Assembly: GCF_003014755.1 (NCBI RefSeq)
Contig: NZ_PYAW01000004.1
Coordinates: forward strand, 434,001-498,000
Direction: 5' to 3'
Source of the DNA: Chitinophaga niastensis
Lineage (GTDB): Bacteria; Bacteroidota; Bacteroidia; Chitinophagales; Chitinophagaceae
DNA: 64,000 bases
Below are positions 14,701 through 20,627 of the stretch, one piece after another. The position numbers and the translations under genes are program-made. Below the pieces are notes generated by a model. That model saw only the letters and a program-made list of their open reading frames with translations, did not search any database and was not told the DNA's origin. Within the stretch, counting starts at the first letter, position 1; each line of letters opens with the position of its first letter.

Positions 14701-17700
14701 CAATAGGAGTAGTAGGGGAGTTATGTATCGGTGGTGTACAACTGGCACGGGGTTATCTGAACAGACATGAACTGACAGCAGAAAAATTTATTGATCATCC
14801 GTTTAAGAAAGGGGAACGGTTATACTTTACCGGTGATTTGGGCAGATGGCTGCCGGATGGTAACGTGGAATGCCTTGGCCGTATAGATGACCAGGTAAAG
14901 ATCCGCGGCTACCGGATAGAGTTGGGTGAGATAGAAAGTGTACTGCAACAATGTGAACTGGTAAAACAGGCCGTTGTAGCAGGAAAGGCCGACAGCGCCG
15001 GTAACAAACGGTTGATCGGGTACATTGTACCAGCAGGAGAATTTGATCGCGAAGGAACGATTGCTTTTCTGCAAAGCCGGTTACCGGAATATATGGTACC
15101 TGCTATGTGGGTGACAATGGAAAATCTGCCGCTCACTGCTAACGGAAAAATTAATAAAAAAGCATTGCCCGAACCGGAAGCAGATGTATTGTTAAAAACA
15201 GTATACGTGGCGCCTCGCAATGCCACAGAACAAACACTGGTAAATATCTTTTTAATATTACTGAAAGTAGAACGGGTAGGGATATACGATGATTTCTTTG
15301 CGTTGGGCGGACATTCATTGCTGGCCATTCGGGTAGTATCCGCCATCCGGAAACAACTGGGTGTGGAAATATCTATACGTACAGTATTTAATCATCCTAC
15401 CGTTGCTGCCTTATCAGCACAACTATCAACACAAACGGCATTTGCTGTGGCGCCTGCCCTCACACAACAGGAAAGGCCGGCACGCATTCCGCTGTCGTAT
15501 AGCCAGGAACGTCTGTGGTTTATAGATCAGCTGGAAGGCAGCGTGCATTATCATTTGCCAACGGTATTAAGATTAAAAGGAGCGTTAAACCAGGATGCGT
15601 TGTTGCATGCTTTGCAGACCATTGTAAACAGGCATGAAATATTGCGTACCGGCATCGCACAGGAGGAAGGGCAGGCCTATCAGCAGGTAAGAGCGAAGGA
15701 TCAATGGCAACTACAGGTGATAACAGCTGCTTCGTTGCAGCAAAATGAAGCCGGTCTGCAGGATTATATACAACAGCTGGTGCAGGCACCATTTGATTTG
15801 CTGAAAGATGATATGCTGCGTGTGCACCTGATTACACTGGGAGCCGCAGATCACATGCTGGTGGTAACCTTGCATCATATCGCTTCTGATGGCTGGTCTA
15901 CAGGTATTATTGTGCACGAACTGGCAGAGCTGTACAGTGCTTATTTGGAAAGCCGTCCTGCACAATTACCAGCATTAGATATACAATATGCAGATTACGC
16001 TATCTGGCAGCGCAATTATTTATCAGGCGCTGTGCTGGAACAAAAATTAGCTTACTGGAAAAATAAATTATCCGGTGTAGCCACACTGGATCTGCCAACG
16101 GATTATATCAGACCCGCTGTACAAAGTACCCGCGGTGCCGTGAGCAAATTCCGGCTGGATCAGCAGTTGTCTGATGATATACAGACATTATGCAGGCAGG
16201 AAGGGACTACTTTATTTATGACATTGCTGACTGCTTTCAATATATTGTTGCACCGGTACAGTAGTCAGGATGATATTTGCGTAGGTACTCCTATTGCAGG
16301 CAGAACGCAGCAGGAGATGGAAAATCTCATTGGCTTCTTTATTAATACACTCGCGCTGCGCAGTGATCTGAGTAACAACCCATCTTTCCTTTCATTATTA
16401 CAGCAGGTAAAACAAACCACCCTGGAAGCATATGAACACCAGGATATACCATTTGAGAAGATAGTAGAGGCAGTGGTGAAGAACCGTGATATGAGCCGTA
16501 GTCCGCTGTTCCAGGCGTTGTTTGTATTACAGAATACACCTGGCGTACCTGATCTTGGTTTGGGTGAGCTGGAATTATCGGCAGAAAGTACAACGCATAC
16601 CACTGCAAAATGGGACCTTACTTTTACAGTGGGAGAAACACCAGCCGGGCTGATAGGTAGTGTAGAATATGGGGTTGATTTATTTAGTGAAACAACGATC
16701 AACCGGATGATCAGCCATTTCCAACAGCTGTTACAGGCCATTGTTAAAAATCCGGCTACACCAATTGGCTACCTGTCTATGCTCAGTGATGGGGAAGCAC
16801 AACAATTACTTTCGGCTTTCAACGATAACGCAACTGCTTATCCGGCAAATAAAACAATTGCAGATTTATTTGAATTACAGGTGGCTGCTACACCAGGTGC
16901 TATTGCATTGGTGTACGGTAATAAATCCTATACCTATAAAACACTGAATGAACGTGCAGACAAACTGGCGTATTACCTGCGCAGCAAAGGCGTACGTAGC
17001 GGTACACTGGTGCCTTTATGCATAGAACGTTCACTGGAAATGATGGTGGGTATACTGGGTATATTAAAGGCTGGTGGCGCTTATGTTCCGGTTGATGCCA
17101 CTTATCCGGCAGAAAGGATTAATTATATGCTGGCAGATATTAATGCTACGTTGTTGGTAACAACCACTACTACTATGGAACTGTTACCGGCAGAATGGTA
17201 TGATAAAGAATTGCTGCTGCTGGATGCGATGGGTGAGTGGTTTGCAACACCATATGCAGGCCCTGTCAGTCGGACTATCTCCGCTAAGGACCCGGCTTAT
17301 GTGATGTATACTTCCGGATCTACCGGCAAGCCAAAAGGAGTGGTGGTAACACATCAAAATGTGGTGAGCCTGGTAAAAGAAGTTACTTACGTTACCTTAA
17401 ATGAGTCGGATGTATTATTATCTACCGGGTCGCCTTCCTTTGATGCCACTACCTTTGAGTATTGGGGCATGTTACTGAACGGCGGACAACTGGTGTTGTG
17501 CGCAGAGGATACCTTGTTAAACAGCGCTTTGCTGAAACAGGAATTGCGCGCACGGAAAGCAACTAAAATGTGGTTTACTTCGGGTTGGTTTAATCAGCTG
17601 GTAGATACAGATGTTAGTGTGTTTGAAGATTTGTCAGCCATTTTAACAGGAGGAGAGAAATTATCAGAAGAACATGTCAGGAAAATTAAACAGGCTTACC

Positions 17701-19481
17701 CGAAACTTGATGTTATTCACGTATACGGGCCTACGGAAAATACTACCTTTTCACTGGCCTACCTTATTTCGGAAGTGCCCATTAAAAATGCTACCCCGAT
17801 TGGTGCCCCGCTCAATAACAGGACAGCATATGTATTAGATCATCTGCAGCAGCTGGTACCGGTAGGTATAAGAGGAGAGCTGTATGTAGGAGGTAGTGGT
17901 TTGGCCGCGGGGTATCTTAATCAGCCTGCATTAACAGCAACAAGATTTATTCCCGATCCGTTTGCTGCATCACCAGGTGAATTACTTTATAAAACCGGTG
18001 ATCTGGGTAAATGGTTGCCGGACGGCAACATTGAATTCCTGGGGCGTATAGATGACCAGGTAAAGATTCGTGGCTTCCGTATAGAGCTGGGAGAAATAGA
18101 ACATGTATTGCGGCAGTGTGAAGGGGTAGCACAGGCAGTGGTATTAGCTAAAACAGTACATAGCGGTAAACAGTTGATTGCCTATATCGTGCCTGCCGGA
18201 AATTTCGACCGGGAAGGAATCCTGACTTACCTGAAGAATAAGTTGCCGGATTATATGGTACCTGCATGGCTGTTGGAAATGGATAAGCTGCCGGTAACCG
18301 CTAATGGAAAAGTTGATAAAAAGGCATTGCTGCAACTGGAGGCAGGCGCCTTGTCAGTAAATGAATATGTAGCCCCCCGCAGTAAGATAGAACACGCATT
18401 GGTGGCTATCTGGCAGGAGTTGTTGCAGGTGCCGCAGATTGGTATTAACGATAACTTTTTTGAGCTGGGTGGACATTCATTACTAACCATCCGCTTAATC
18501 GCTGCTATCAAAAAAGAATCAGGACTGGAAGTACTGATAAGAGAATTATATACCTGGCCAACCATTGCTGCTTTGTCTGTTATGCTGGAGCAACAACAGG
18601 ACAAGGAAGGATTAGGCAGGTATGGAGAAGGACGATTATTACTGCAGGAATCACTACCGGGTAACGGGCACATTGTTTTATTAAATAAAGCAACGCAGGC
18701 GCCACCGCTGTTTTTCTTGCCGGGTGCCGGTGGTCTTTGTGACGCCTACACTGAACTGGGCCGTGCTTTTAATGATACGATGGCTTTTTATAGTTTCCAG
18801 ATGCTGGGTGCATTTGAAGACGAGCAACCGGCGGATACGATGGAAGCTATTGCCGCACAGCATATCTCCTGGATAAAGGAAATCCAGCCGCAGGGGCCTT
18901 ATCGTTTAGCAGGACATTCTTTTGGTGCGCATGTGGCCTACGAAATCACGAAGCAGCTGGAAGCTGCCGGGGAAGAAGTGGCCATTGTTTACCTGCTGGA
19001 TATGCAGGCGGCTGCTGATCCTGACCCAATAGACATAGATAGCCTGTATGATAGTATGCTGGCATTTTTTGAGCAGTATCGTCTTATTACAGCACCATAT
19101 CCGGATTGGACCATTCAGCTGAAATCAGCTATTGCTCATCTGCCATATAATGAACTGATGCCCTTTATCACCCGCTTTGTACAGGAACAGATAGGCCGTG
19201 AGAATAAACAAACTGCATTTGTACTAAGGATGCTTGCCTTATCATGGAATAATACATGGGTGCATAATAATTATGCAGTTACCGGTAGCGTGAAAGCCCC
19301 TGCTGTAGTACTGAAAGCAGTAGATAATCCAACCAGGAAAACAGACCCGTATATGGGCTGGCTCAATCATAGTGCAGTTGTCCGTACGCTGATTGTACCG
19401 GGAGATCACCTGAACATGGTGGACGGCAATAACGCTGTAATACTGGCCGGACATATGATTAACCAGCTTAACGAAAAATAA
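3..19481 (+). CDS. Nonribosomal peptide synthetase, six modules plus thioesterase (5' end outside window)
   Basis: Assembles the last six residues of a peptide and releases it. The reading frame is open from the window edge and enters inside an adenylation (A) domain, so the true start lies upstream; the TTG at 12 is only an in-frame Leu codon. Domain order: A-T-E, then five C-A-T modules, then TE. All six carrier serines are present (LGGDS at residue 418; LGGHS at 1946, 3000, 4055, 5102 and 6156). All five C domains keep HHxxxDG, and E has HHLAVDG and EGHGRE. The TE has GHSFG with Ser6303 and a C-terminal GDH histidine. There are no hydroxylase, methyltransferase or ketosynthase domains. Predicted C-terminal peptide: D-Leu-Asp-X-Asp-Gly-Val/Ile. 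The SbnA/SbnB-like pair downstream suggests diaminopropionate is also incorporated. Family certain; substrates inferred from hand alignment to GrsA. Confidence 0.98.
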   Translation: MITLDGDKDIISQYPATVPNLTYTGHQLAYVIYTSGSTGLPKGVMIEHNGVANLVNWHNATYGVTAASKATAAAGMGFDAFGWEVWPYLCKGAAVNILNDEKRFSLTAIVNLFREEEISHGFLSTALLHEFIREAGNKLTALKYLLTGGDKLTAIDVSGLTYKVVNNYGPTENSVVTTYYPLSARDKDVTPVIGRPVSNTKIYIINSHTQLSPVGVPGEICIAGKGVSRGYLNRPELTAEKFIANPFDVQGGNLYRTGDLGRWQPDGNIEYLGRIDDQVKIRGYRIELGEIENVLQQCNLVKQAVVLAKEDHSGHRNKRLVGYIVPANLFDKEGIIAFLKQQLPDYMIPALLIPLEKLPLTANGKIDKKALPDTDAEALLTNAYVAPRNATEQGLATIWQELLGVSRVGIHDNFFELGGDSIITIQVVSRAKRAGYELQPRDLFLHQTIAALAVLLSSRKSTATAGEQGLLTGHSGLLPIQQWYFNTGAAVTVPFNQSVLLSIDKSVDTSALDAAISGLVDYHDALRFVYTPSNNGWQQLYGSAEGRLEIADLQAVSPDNLANGVAEQANHYQQSLQIEKGILIRAVLLLTPASESRNRLLIVVHHLAVDGVSWRILLEDLELLLKNDPHKNAVDILGRKSSSYRQWFTALANYGQRHRVLTQEDYWKRVVAGYVPLQTDKIYKGQLTVSDTGSHTLRLGTLQTQRLLQEVPRAYHTAINDVLLCALALTVSAWNKSSKVVIGMEGHGREDIAKDIDTSRTIGWFTNMYPVLLEVAAGSGPQASLKAVKEQLRQVPDKGLGYGILKYIQQAPDLQGKDPWDIVFNYLGQSDNTVKQDGYLGMAPESSGTDTGTDFPMQHKLAVTGMVQGAELILQWEYSNKHYAAAGIEKLATAYLSNLTLLIDHCVEQATQATIYTPSDYGLGTEVSNEELDEFLDADYKGAPRRSQVTGLYRLSGLQEGMLFHSLYDAAGSTYVEQFSCDLSGLQEDFFRQSWDHLLQQHSILRSGFYHDVFPVPVQCVYREVNMPVHVLDYRHMAEGEQAQAVKDYEAADSQKGFDLKEAPLMRISLLRLKDDTYRMLWTSHHILYDGWSLPVMIEELLNTYESLATGKPVVASAEDRFEDYIRYQERLDKEQEEQYWRGYLKGLEKGSLLPFIGATAKLTKGGGNFKERIFKLDTATTAHLTHFAQQHHITQNTLMQGVWAYLLYRYSGHKDVAYGITVSGRPEDLPGVEQRVGLYINTLPLYTVVDPSLEIVSWLQALQTSQLMSREYQYTGLNEIQRWTNIPGELFDSTITFQNYPINEVVDAKTWQLQVSDVETHPHTNYPLTIIMGITAETTLIFTYNNDLLSDYFIEKIAGHFEQVIGQIINRQAEKIGEIALLTSAERQELKVAFNNNITAPSKEQSFVDLFETQAALTPQATALVFEEELLTYQELDERSGRLANYLRSKGVIANTLVPLCIERSTDMIVGILGILKAGGAYVPIEPDFPAERIKYMLEDTHATVIVSSSACRELLPVTAAMQVVALDDDSHAINKCSPIAPAIHPVPDQLLYVIYTSGSTGTPKGVMVTHGNLADYVAGLQVKLDINSCRSFGLLSSIATDLGNTVLYSSLVAGAALHLFSKAAINDAEALYTYFERYPIDCIKIVPSHWKALSAPGRLLLPQKLLVFGGEALGVAVVDSIRDSNAACTVVNHYGPTETTIGKLLHVVDPAGIYEQVIPIGKPFSNTRIYVLNQEGQPCPVGVPGELYIGGDGVALGYLNNPELTASRFITDPFSTADQTKLYRTGDLVKCRPDGNIVFLGRVDDQVKIRGYRVEPGEISRVLSGCEQVSQAVVIAREDSSGNKRLIGYIIPAANFDKEAVITYLREQLPEHMIPAVLVVIDYFPLLPNGKIDRKSLPDPEVNTTAVSDYTAPETDIEKKLAAIWSLLLEVDEISVHDDFFALGGHSLLAIRVISAIRKQLGVEVAIGDVFDYPTIFSLSQQLSQRSAPTTVPALVRGERPARIPLSYSQERLWFIDQLEGSLHYHIPTVLQLKGRLNQAALSHALQTIVNRHESLRTVIAQQEGIAYQRILNKDQWKLGVTHHPEFRENKTALQHYIQQLVETPFDLTNDHMLRVDVIVLEEEVSVLVATVHHIASDGWSTGILVRELVALYNAFESGSHADLPALDIQYADYAIWQRNYLSGKVLEEKIAYWKDKLTGVPALNLPADYPRPAVQSTRGAISLFQLDPALSASLQALSQQQGSTLFMTLLAAFKVLLYRYSGQEDICVGSSIAGRTQQETEGLIGFFINTLALRSDLSNAPSFIQLLQQVRETTLKAYGHQDVPFEKVVEAVVKERDISRTPLFQVMFELQNVPDAPEFRLGEVLFEAAGTNHVAAKFDMNISLQESAAGLSGYVEYCVDLFNEETIARLLENYEQLLWSVVKDPAASIATLPMLTAAAQQQLLVAFNDTEVPYPADKTLVELFTLQAARTPAAVALKFGNQELAYHELEAKANTLAGFLRSKGVKEDTLVPICIERSLEMVVGILGILKAGGAYVPIDPEYPAERIQYMLEDCNATVVVSSSYAKQKITATIPVIALDTEWDSMRVAASSPQPAPHHLAYVIYTSGSTGKPKGVMVEHRGMLNHLYAKISDLKMDDKTILAYTAAYTFDISVWQMFSALLCGGTTIIYPDELILQPGAFISQVEQDQVTILELVPSYLSALLQENTNVTLKALQFLLVTGEVVSQYVLKQWFEHAYFGAVPVVNAYGPTEASDDICHYFMYNVPASTNIPLGTPIQNLHIHILDGAQQLCPIGVPGEICVSGIGVARGYLNRPDLTAAKFIKDPFSAEEERMYKTGDLGRWLQDGNIEYLGRIDEQVKIHGYRIELGEIESVLQQCEGVSQAVVLAKSENKEPHSNKRLIGYIVPEGDFDKGAVLSWLKGKLPEYMVPSLLIELEQLPLTANGKIDKKALPDLDAALLVNEYTAPRNEMEQALACIWQELLGVQRVGIYDNFFELGGHSLMVMRLVAAVGKRLSVALPVKAIFTHPVIATLATYLEAEKNNGVLLPVIEKQTRPVHIPLSFNQERLWFVDQLEGSIHYHIPIVLRLKGLLDKEALATALNNIVSRHEVLRTVIEQEDGKPYQRIRSAADFELSVTDNPVYKDDQHALHQQIAALVSAPFDLSADYMLRAHLIKLATDEHVLVIITHHVASDGLSTGIMAREFIEGYNACLAGTLHQQEPLKLQYADYAIWQRSYLAGETLDKKLAYWKDKLTDVPPLNLPTDFKQPAIQSMRGGRVSTVANEGVLVQLQQLSQQQGTTLYMTLLAAFKVLLYRYSGQTDIVVGSSSAGRQQQDIEALIGFFINMLTLRSDISDNPSFIALLQQVKQTTLDAFEHQDVPFEKIVEAVVKDREHGRRPLFQVMFVMPDKAGSNNAPGLKGITLSPEIISHSTARYNLLFSVQETSVGLNIDVEYSKDLFREDTVVRMMEHFKQLLAAIAASPATPVDLLPLQSENEYKALLQAFGKVEVPYSRNQTFVDWFAIQAARTPAATALVFEDKQLTYKELDERSNQLAHYLHRKGVQANSLVPLCIARSLDMMVGILGILKAGAAYVPIEPDFPAERIQYMLSDTHATIIVSNDNSREVLPEGDAIQIISLDEEAIVACDRAAPGTIPAAEQLAYVIYTSGSTGTPKGVMITHHNLADYLAGLQAHIPVAGCRSFGLLSSIATDLGNTVLFTALMTGGALHLFSKAAINDAAAMLTYFEQHIIDCIKIVPSHWKALSDQDRLLLPEKLLVFGGEALEAAVIENIRAAGTHCTVVNHYGPTETTIGKLLHVVDPQRIYPDVVPIGKAFSNTNIYVVSPAGQPCPVGVPGELYIGGEGVALGYLNNPELTDSKFIKNIFSPEAATKLYRTGDLVKYLPDGNIIFLGRVDDQVKIRGYRIEPGEISRVLEQCEEVSQGVVIAREDNSGNKRLIGYVIPQGTFDKTAILSYLKAQLPEYMIPATLVEMEQFPLLPNGKINKKALPDPDAADAGGEGYVAPSNPTEERLAAIWSALLEIEQVGIHDDFFALGGHSLLAIRVISAIRKQLGAEVSIGDIFDYPTISSLSQQLAGRMAPSAVPALVKQERPAHIPLSYSQERLWFIDQLEGSIHYHVPNVLHLKGSLNKAALSHALQATVNRHEVLRTVIEQEEGTPYQRILNKGQWQLTITDEQVYKENKAALQQYVRQLVDAPFDLSADHKLRAHLIILEEDEYLLVATLHHIASDGWSTGIIIRELVALYNAYVANREVQLPVLEVQYADYAIWQRNYLSGKVLEEKIAYWKDKLSGTTVLNLPLDYPRPAVQSLQGGSVTFSLDRDLCEQLQQLSRQQGTTFFMTLLAAFKTLLYRYTGQEDICIGIPIAGRTRQEIEGLLGFFINTLALRSDLSNNPSFTALLQQVKQTTLGAYEHQDVPFEKVVEAVVTERSLERSPLFQVLFSLENTPDAPDMVLDGLELLPAGVDNITAPFDLTVSLQEGATGLRGSIAYCVDLFKEATIIRLISHFEMLLRAIVNDPAQQIATLPMLPVAEEQQLLHAFNNTATDYPQQTFVTLFDAQATATPDAIAIEFEGTTLTYAALNKKANQLAHYLRSHGVREDVLVPVCLERSLNMVVAILGVLKAGGAYVPIDPAYPADRVNYMLRDTGGLLLLTDDSCKNALPAYTAAHMIILDQEHAVISGYPETALPDAPLMHHLAYVIYTSGSTGMPKGVMIAHQSLSNFLCSMKQTLHLNASCSLLAVTTFCFDIAYLELFLPLLAGGKVIVATRETAADAFLLMKQLALQQPSYMQATPATWQMLTDAGWENKEQITILAGGEAIKPELKNKLVQLSEQSVWNLYGPTEATIWATIKELKLEAPVTIGQPLGNTEIYILDKARQLAPIGVVGELCIGGVQLARGYLNRHELTAEKFIDHPFKKGERLYFTGDLGRWLPDGNVECLGRIDDQVKIRGYRIELGEIESVLQQCELVKQAVVAGKADSAGNKRLIGYIVPAGEFDREGTIAFLQSRLPEYMVPAMWVTMENLPLTANGKINKKALPEPEADVLLKTVYVAPRNATEQTLVNIFLILLKVERVGIYDDFFALGGHSLLAIRVVSAIRKQLGVEISIRTVFNHPTVAALSAQLSTQTAFAVAPALTQQERPARIPLSYSQERLWFIDQLEGSVHYHLPTVLRLKGALNQDALLHALQTIVNRHEILRTGIAQEEGQAYQQVRAKDQWQLQVITAASLQQNEAGLQDYIQQLVQAPFDLLKDDMLRVHLITLGAADHMLVVTLHHIASDGWSTGIIVHELAELYSAYLESRPAQLPALDIQYADYAIWQRNYLSGAVLEQKLAYWKNKLSGVATLDLPTDYIRPAVQSTRGAVSKFRLDQQLSDDIQTLCRQEGTTLFMTLLTAFNILLHRYSSQDDICVGTPIAGRTQQEMENLIGFFINTLALRSDLSNNPSFLSLLQQVKQTTLEAYEHQDIPFEKIVEAVVKNRDMSRSPLFQALFVLQNTPGVPDLGLGELELSAESTTHTTAKWDLTFTVGETPAGLIGSVEYGVDLFSETTINRMISHFQQLLQAIVKNPATPIGYLSMLSDGEAQQLLSAFNDNATAYPANKTIADLFELQVAATPGAIALVYGNKSYTYKTLNERADKLAYYLRSKGVRSGTLVPLCIERSLEMMVGILGILKAGGAYVPVDATYPAERINYMLADINATLLVTTTTTMELLPAEWYDKELLLLDAMGEWFATPYAGPVSRTISAKDPAYVMYTSGSTGKPKGVVVTHQNVVSLVKEVTYVTLNESDVLLSTGSPSFDATTFEYWGMLLNGGQLVLCAEDTLLNSALLKQELRARKATKMWFTSGWFNQLVDTDVSVFEDLSAILTGGEKLSEEHVRKIKQAYPKLDVIHVYGPTENTTFSLAYLISEVPIKNATPIGAPLNNRTAYVLDHLQQLVPVGIRGELYVGGSGLAAGYLNQPALTATRFIPDPFAASPGELLYKTGDLGKWLPDGNIEFLGRIDDQVKIRGFRIELGEIEHVLRQCEGVAQAVVLAKTVHSGKQLIAYIVPAGNFDREGILTYLKNKLPDYMVPAWLLEMDKLPVTANGKVDKKALLQLEAGALSVNEYVAPRSKIEHALVAIWQELLQVPQIGINDNFFELGGHSLLTIRLIAAIKKESGLEVLIRELYTWPTIAALSVMLEQQQDKEGLGRYGEGRLLLQESLPGNGHIVLLNKATQAPPLFFLPGAGGLCDAYTELGRAFNDTMAFYSFQMLGAFEDEQPADTMEAIAAQHISWIKEIQPQGPYRLAGHSFGAHVAYEITKQLEAAGEEVAIVYLLDMQAAADPDPIDIDSLYDSMLAFFEQYRLITAPYPDWTIQLKSAIAHLPYNELMPFITRFVQEQIGRENKQTAFVLRMLALSWNNTWVHNNYAVTGSVKAPAVVLKAVDNPTRKTDPYMGWLNHSAVVRTLIVPGDHLNMVDGNNAVILAGHMINQLNEK
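2830..5990 (+). other. NRPS module 2: C(DCL-type)-A(Asp)-T
   Basis: The C domain begins with a LSGLQEGMLFH motif, unlike the SYSQERLWF motif of the later C domains. That fits a D-donor (DCL) condensation domain following an epimerase. Its active motif is HHILYDG. The A domain has the unusual A4 region ATDLGNT and pocket DLTKVGHIGK, the classical aspartate code. Carrier Ser is residue 1946. Confidence 0.85.
5991..9150 (+). other. NRPS module 3: C(LCL)-A(unassigned, acidic pocket)-T
   Basis: C domain with SYSQERLWF and HHIASDG. The A-domain pocket by hand alignment is DIWELTADDK. I cannot match it to a substrate with confidence. The acids at positions 278, 330 and 331 suggest a basic or amino-bearing side chain; that is inference, and diaminopropionate is one candidate given the downstream genes. 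No epimerase domain is present. Carrier Ser is residue 3000. Confidence 0.75.
9151..12320 (+). other. NRPS module 4: C-A(Asp)-T
   Basis: C domain has SFNQERLWF and HHVASDGLS, where its sisters read DGWS. The A domain again has ATDLGNT and the pocket DLTKVGHIGK, identical to module 2, so Asp. A-T sequence closely resembles module 2 over its whole length, pointing to duplication inside the gene. Carrier Ser is residue 4055. Confidence 0.83.
12321..15460 (+). other. NRPS module 5: C-A(Gly)-T
   Basis: C domain with HHIASDG. A domain has FDIAYLE and the pocket DILQLGLIWK, the classical glycine code. With modules 2-4 this completes Asp-X-Asp-Gly. Carrier Ser is residue 5102. Confidence 0.85.
15461..19481 (+). 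other. NRPS module 6: C-A(Val or Ile)-T, then thioesterase
   Basis: C domain with HHIASDG. A domain has FDATTFE and the pocket DAFWLGVTFK, between the usual Val and Ile codes. Carrier Ser is residue 6156. The thioesterase (about 18670-19470) has PGAGG, GHSFGAHVAYE and PGDHLNM, a type I alpha/beta-hydrolase release domain that would hydrolyse or macrocyclise the peptide. A single TE is present. Confidence 0.85.
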
Positions 19482-19509
19482 TAATCTTCATTTTCCTTTT
19501 TGGTGTTTT

Positions 19510-19552
19510 TATTTTTCAGATAGTAATAATGCGCATTACTATCTGAAAAATA
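19510..19552. repeat. Perfect 18-bp inverted repeat between NRPS and sbnA-like gene
   Basis: Arms 19510-19527 and 19535-19552 are exact reverse complements with a 7-nt spacer. The left arm begins with a T run and the right arm ends with an A run, which is the opposite of an intrinsic terminator. It could be an operator, an mRNA-stability hairpin or a U-tract-free terminator after the NRPS stop. Confidence 0.8.
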
Positions 19553-19634
19553 AGGGCAAATGTTACCCTGTTTGCACCATCATCTAAACCATATACAAAT
19601 CACACTACAATCTTCACTCTTAAAACACGCACTT

Positions 19635-20603
19635 ATGTTGAAACAGCTTGAAAAGTTAGCCGCTTTTATTGGGAATACCCCCCTGATGGAATTAAAAAAT
19701 AAAGACACCCGTTTGTTCGCAAAACTGGAATACAATAATTTTTCCGGTAGCTCTAAAGATCGTGCAGGATTCAGTATTATATATAACGGTATCAAATCCG
19801 GTCGCATTAATGAACAAACGACCATCATTGCCTCCAGCTCCGGAAACCTTGCGATAGCAGTGGCTTCTATTAGTAAAATGCTTGGCCTTAAATTTATTCC
19901 TGTTATTGATCCAAATATTAACAGCGCATATGAATCATTACTCAATTTGTTGTCTTATAGAGTAGTGAAAGTAACCGACCGCGATAAAACCGGTGGCTAC
20001 CTGCTCACCCGTATTGAAACGGTGAATAATTTACACAAGACGATAGAAAATTCTTTTATAGCGGATCAGTATGGCGATCCAAATAACTATAAAGGGTACT
20101 ACGGATTGACGGAAGAAATCATCAAATCATTTGATCACCTGGACTATATTTTTGTTGCCGTGAGCTCCAGTGGCGCTATTACAGGCATCTCCAAAAGTAT
20201 TAAAAAGAAAAGACCCGACATTAAAATAATAGGAGTAGATGTAGAAGGATCTGTAATTTTTAATGCTCCTCCTGTTAAAAGATATATTTCCGGAATAGGC
20301 GCCAGCCAGGTACCGCCAATTATAGAAAACGCACTGATTGATGATGTAGTGATTGTGTCACAGACAGACATCATAAAAGGCTGTTTTGAATTGCTGAATG
20401 AGCAGGTGATTTTTGCCGGCGCATCTTCAGGCGCGGTGTATTTAGCTGCCAAAAATTATTTTAAAGATACCCAGCACATAACAGTACCAACCTCCCTGCT
20501 TATATTCCCGGATAAAGGCCATACTTACCTGGATACCATCTACAACCAGGAGTGGGGCGAACAACTTGCCGCTAAATTAACATCATCAACAATAGCTCAA
20601 TAA
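19635..20603 (+). CDS. SbnA-like PLP-dependent 2,3-diaminopropionate precursor synthase
   Basis: Member of the cysteine synthase/beta-substitution fold type II PLP family. SbnA of staphyloferrin B biosynthesis joins O-phospho-L-serine and L-glutamate into N-(1-amino-1-carboxyethyl)-glutamate. Visible features are IGNTPLMEL at residues 12-20, the PLP lysine in SGSSKDRAG (K41), the SSSGNLA loop and the glycine-rich SSSGAITG phosphate-binding loop near residue 180. I chose the ATG at 19635 (322 aa) because the family starts just before IGNTPL; the 25 codons upstream look non-coding. It stands 24 bp before the SbnB-like gene. That pairing is diagnostic: cysteine synthases proper lack it. Product diaminopropionate presumably feeds the NRPS. 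Confidence 0.9.
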   Translation: MLKQLEKLAAFIGNTPLMELKNKDTRLFAKLEYNNFSGSSKDRAGFSIIYNGIKSGRINEQTTIIASSSGNLAIAVASISKMLGLKFIPVIDPNINSAYESLLNLLSYRVVKVTDRDKTGGYLLTRIETVNNLHKTIENSFIADQYGDPNNYKGYYGLTEEIIKSFDHLDYIFVAVSSSGAITGISKSIKKKRPDIKIIGVDVEGSVIFNAPPVKRYISGIGASQVPPIIENALIDDVVIVSQTDIIKGCFELLNEQVIFAGASSGAVYLAAKNYFKDTQHITVPTSLLIFPDKGHTYLDTIYNQEWGEQLAAKLTSSTIAQ

Positions 20604-20627
20604 TATAAACCAGCAAATAAATAACGT

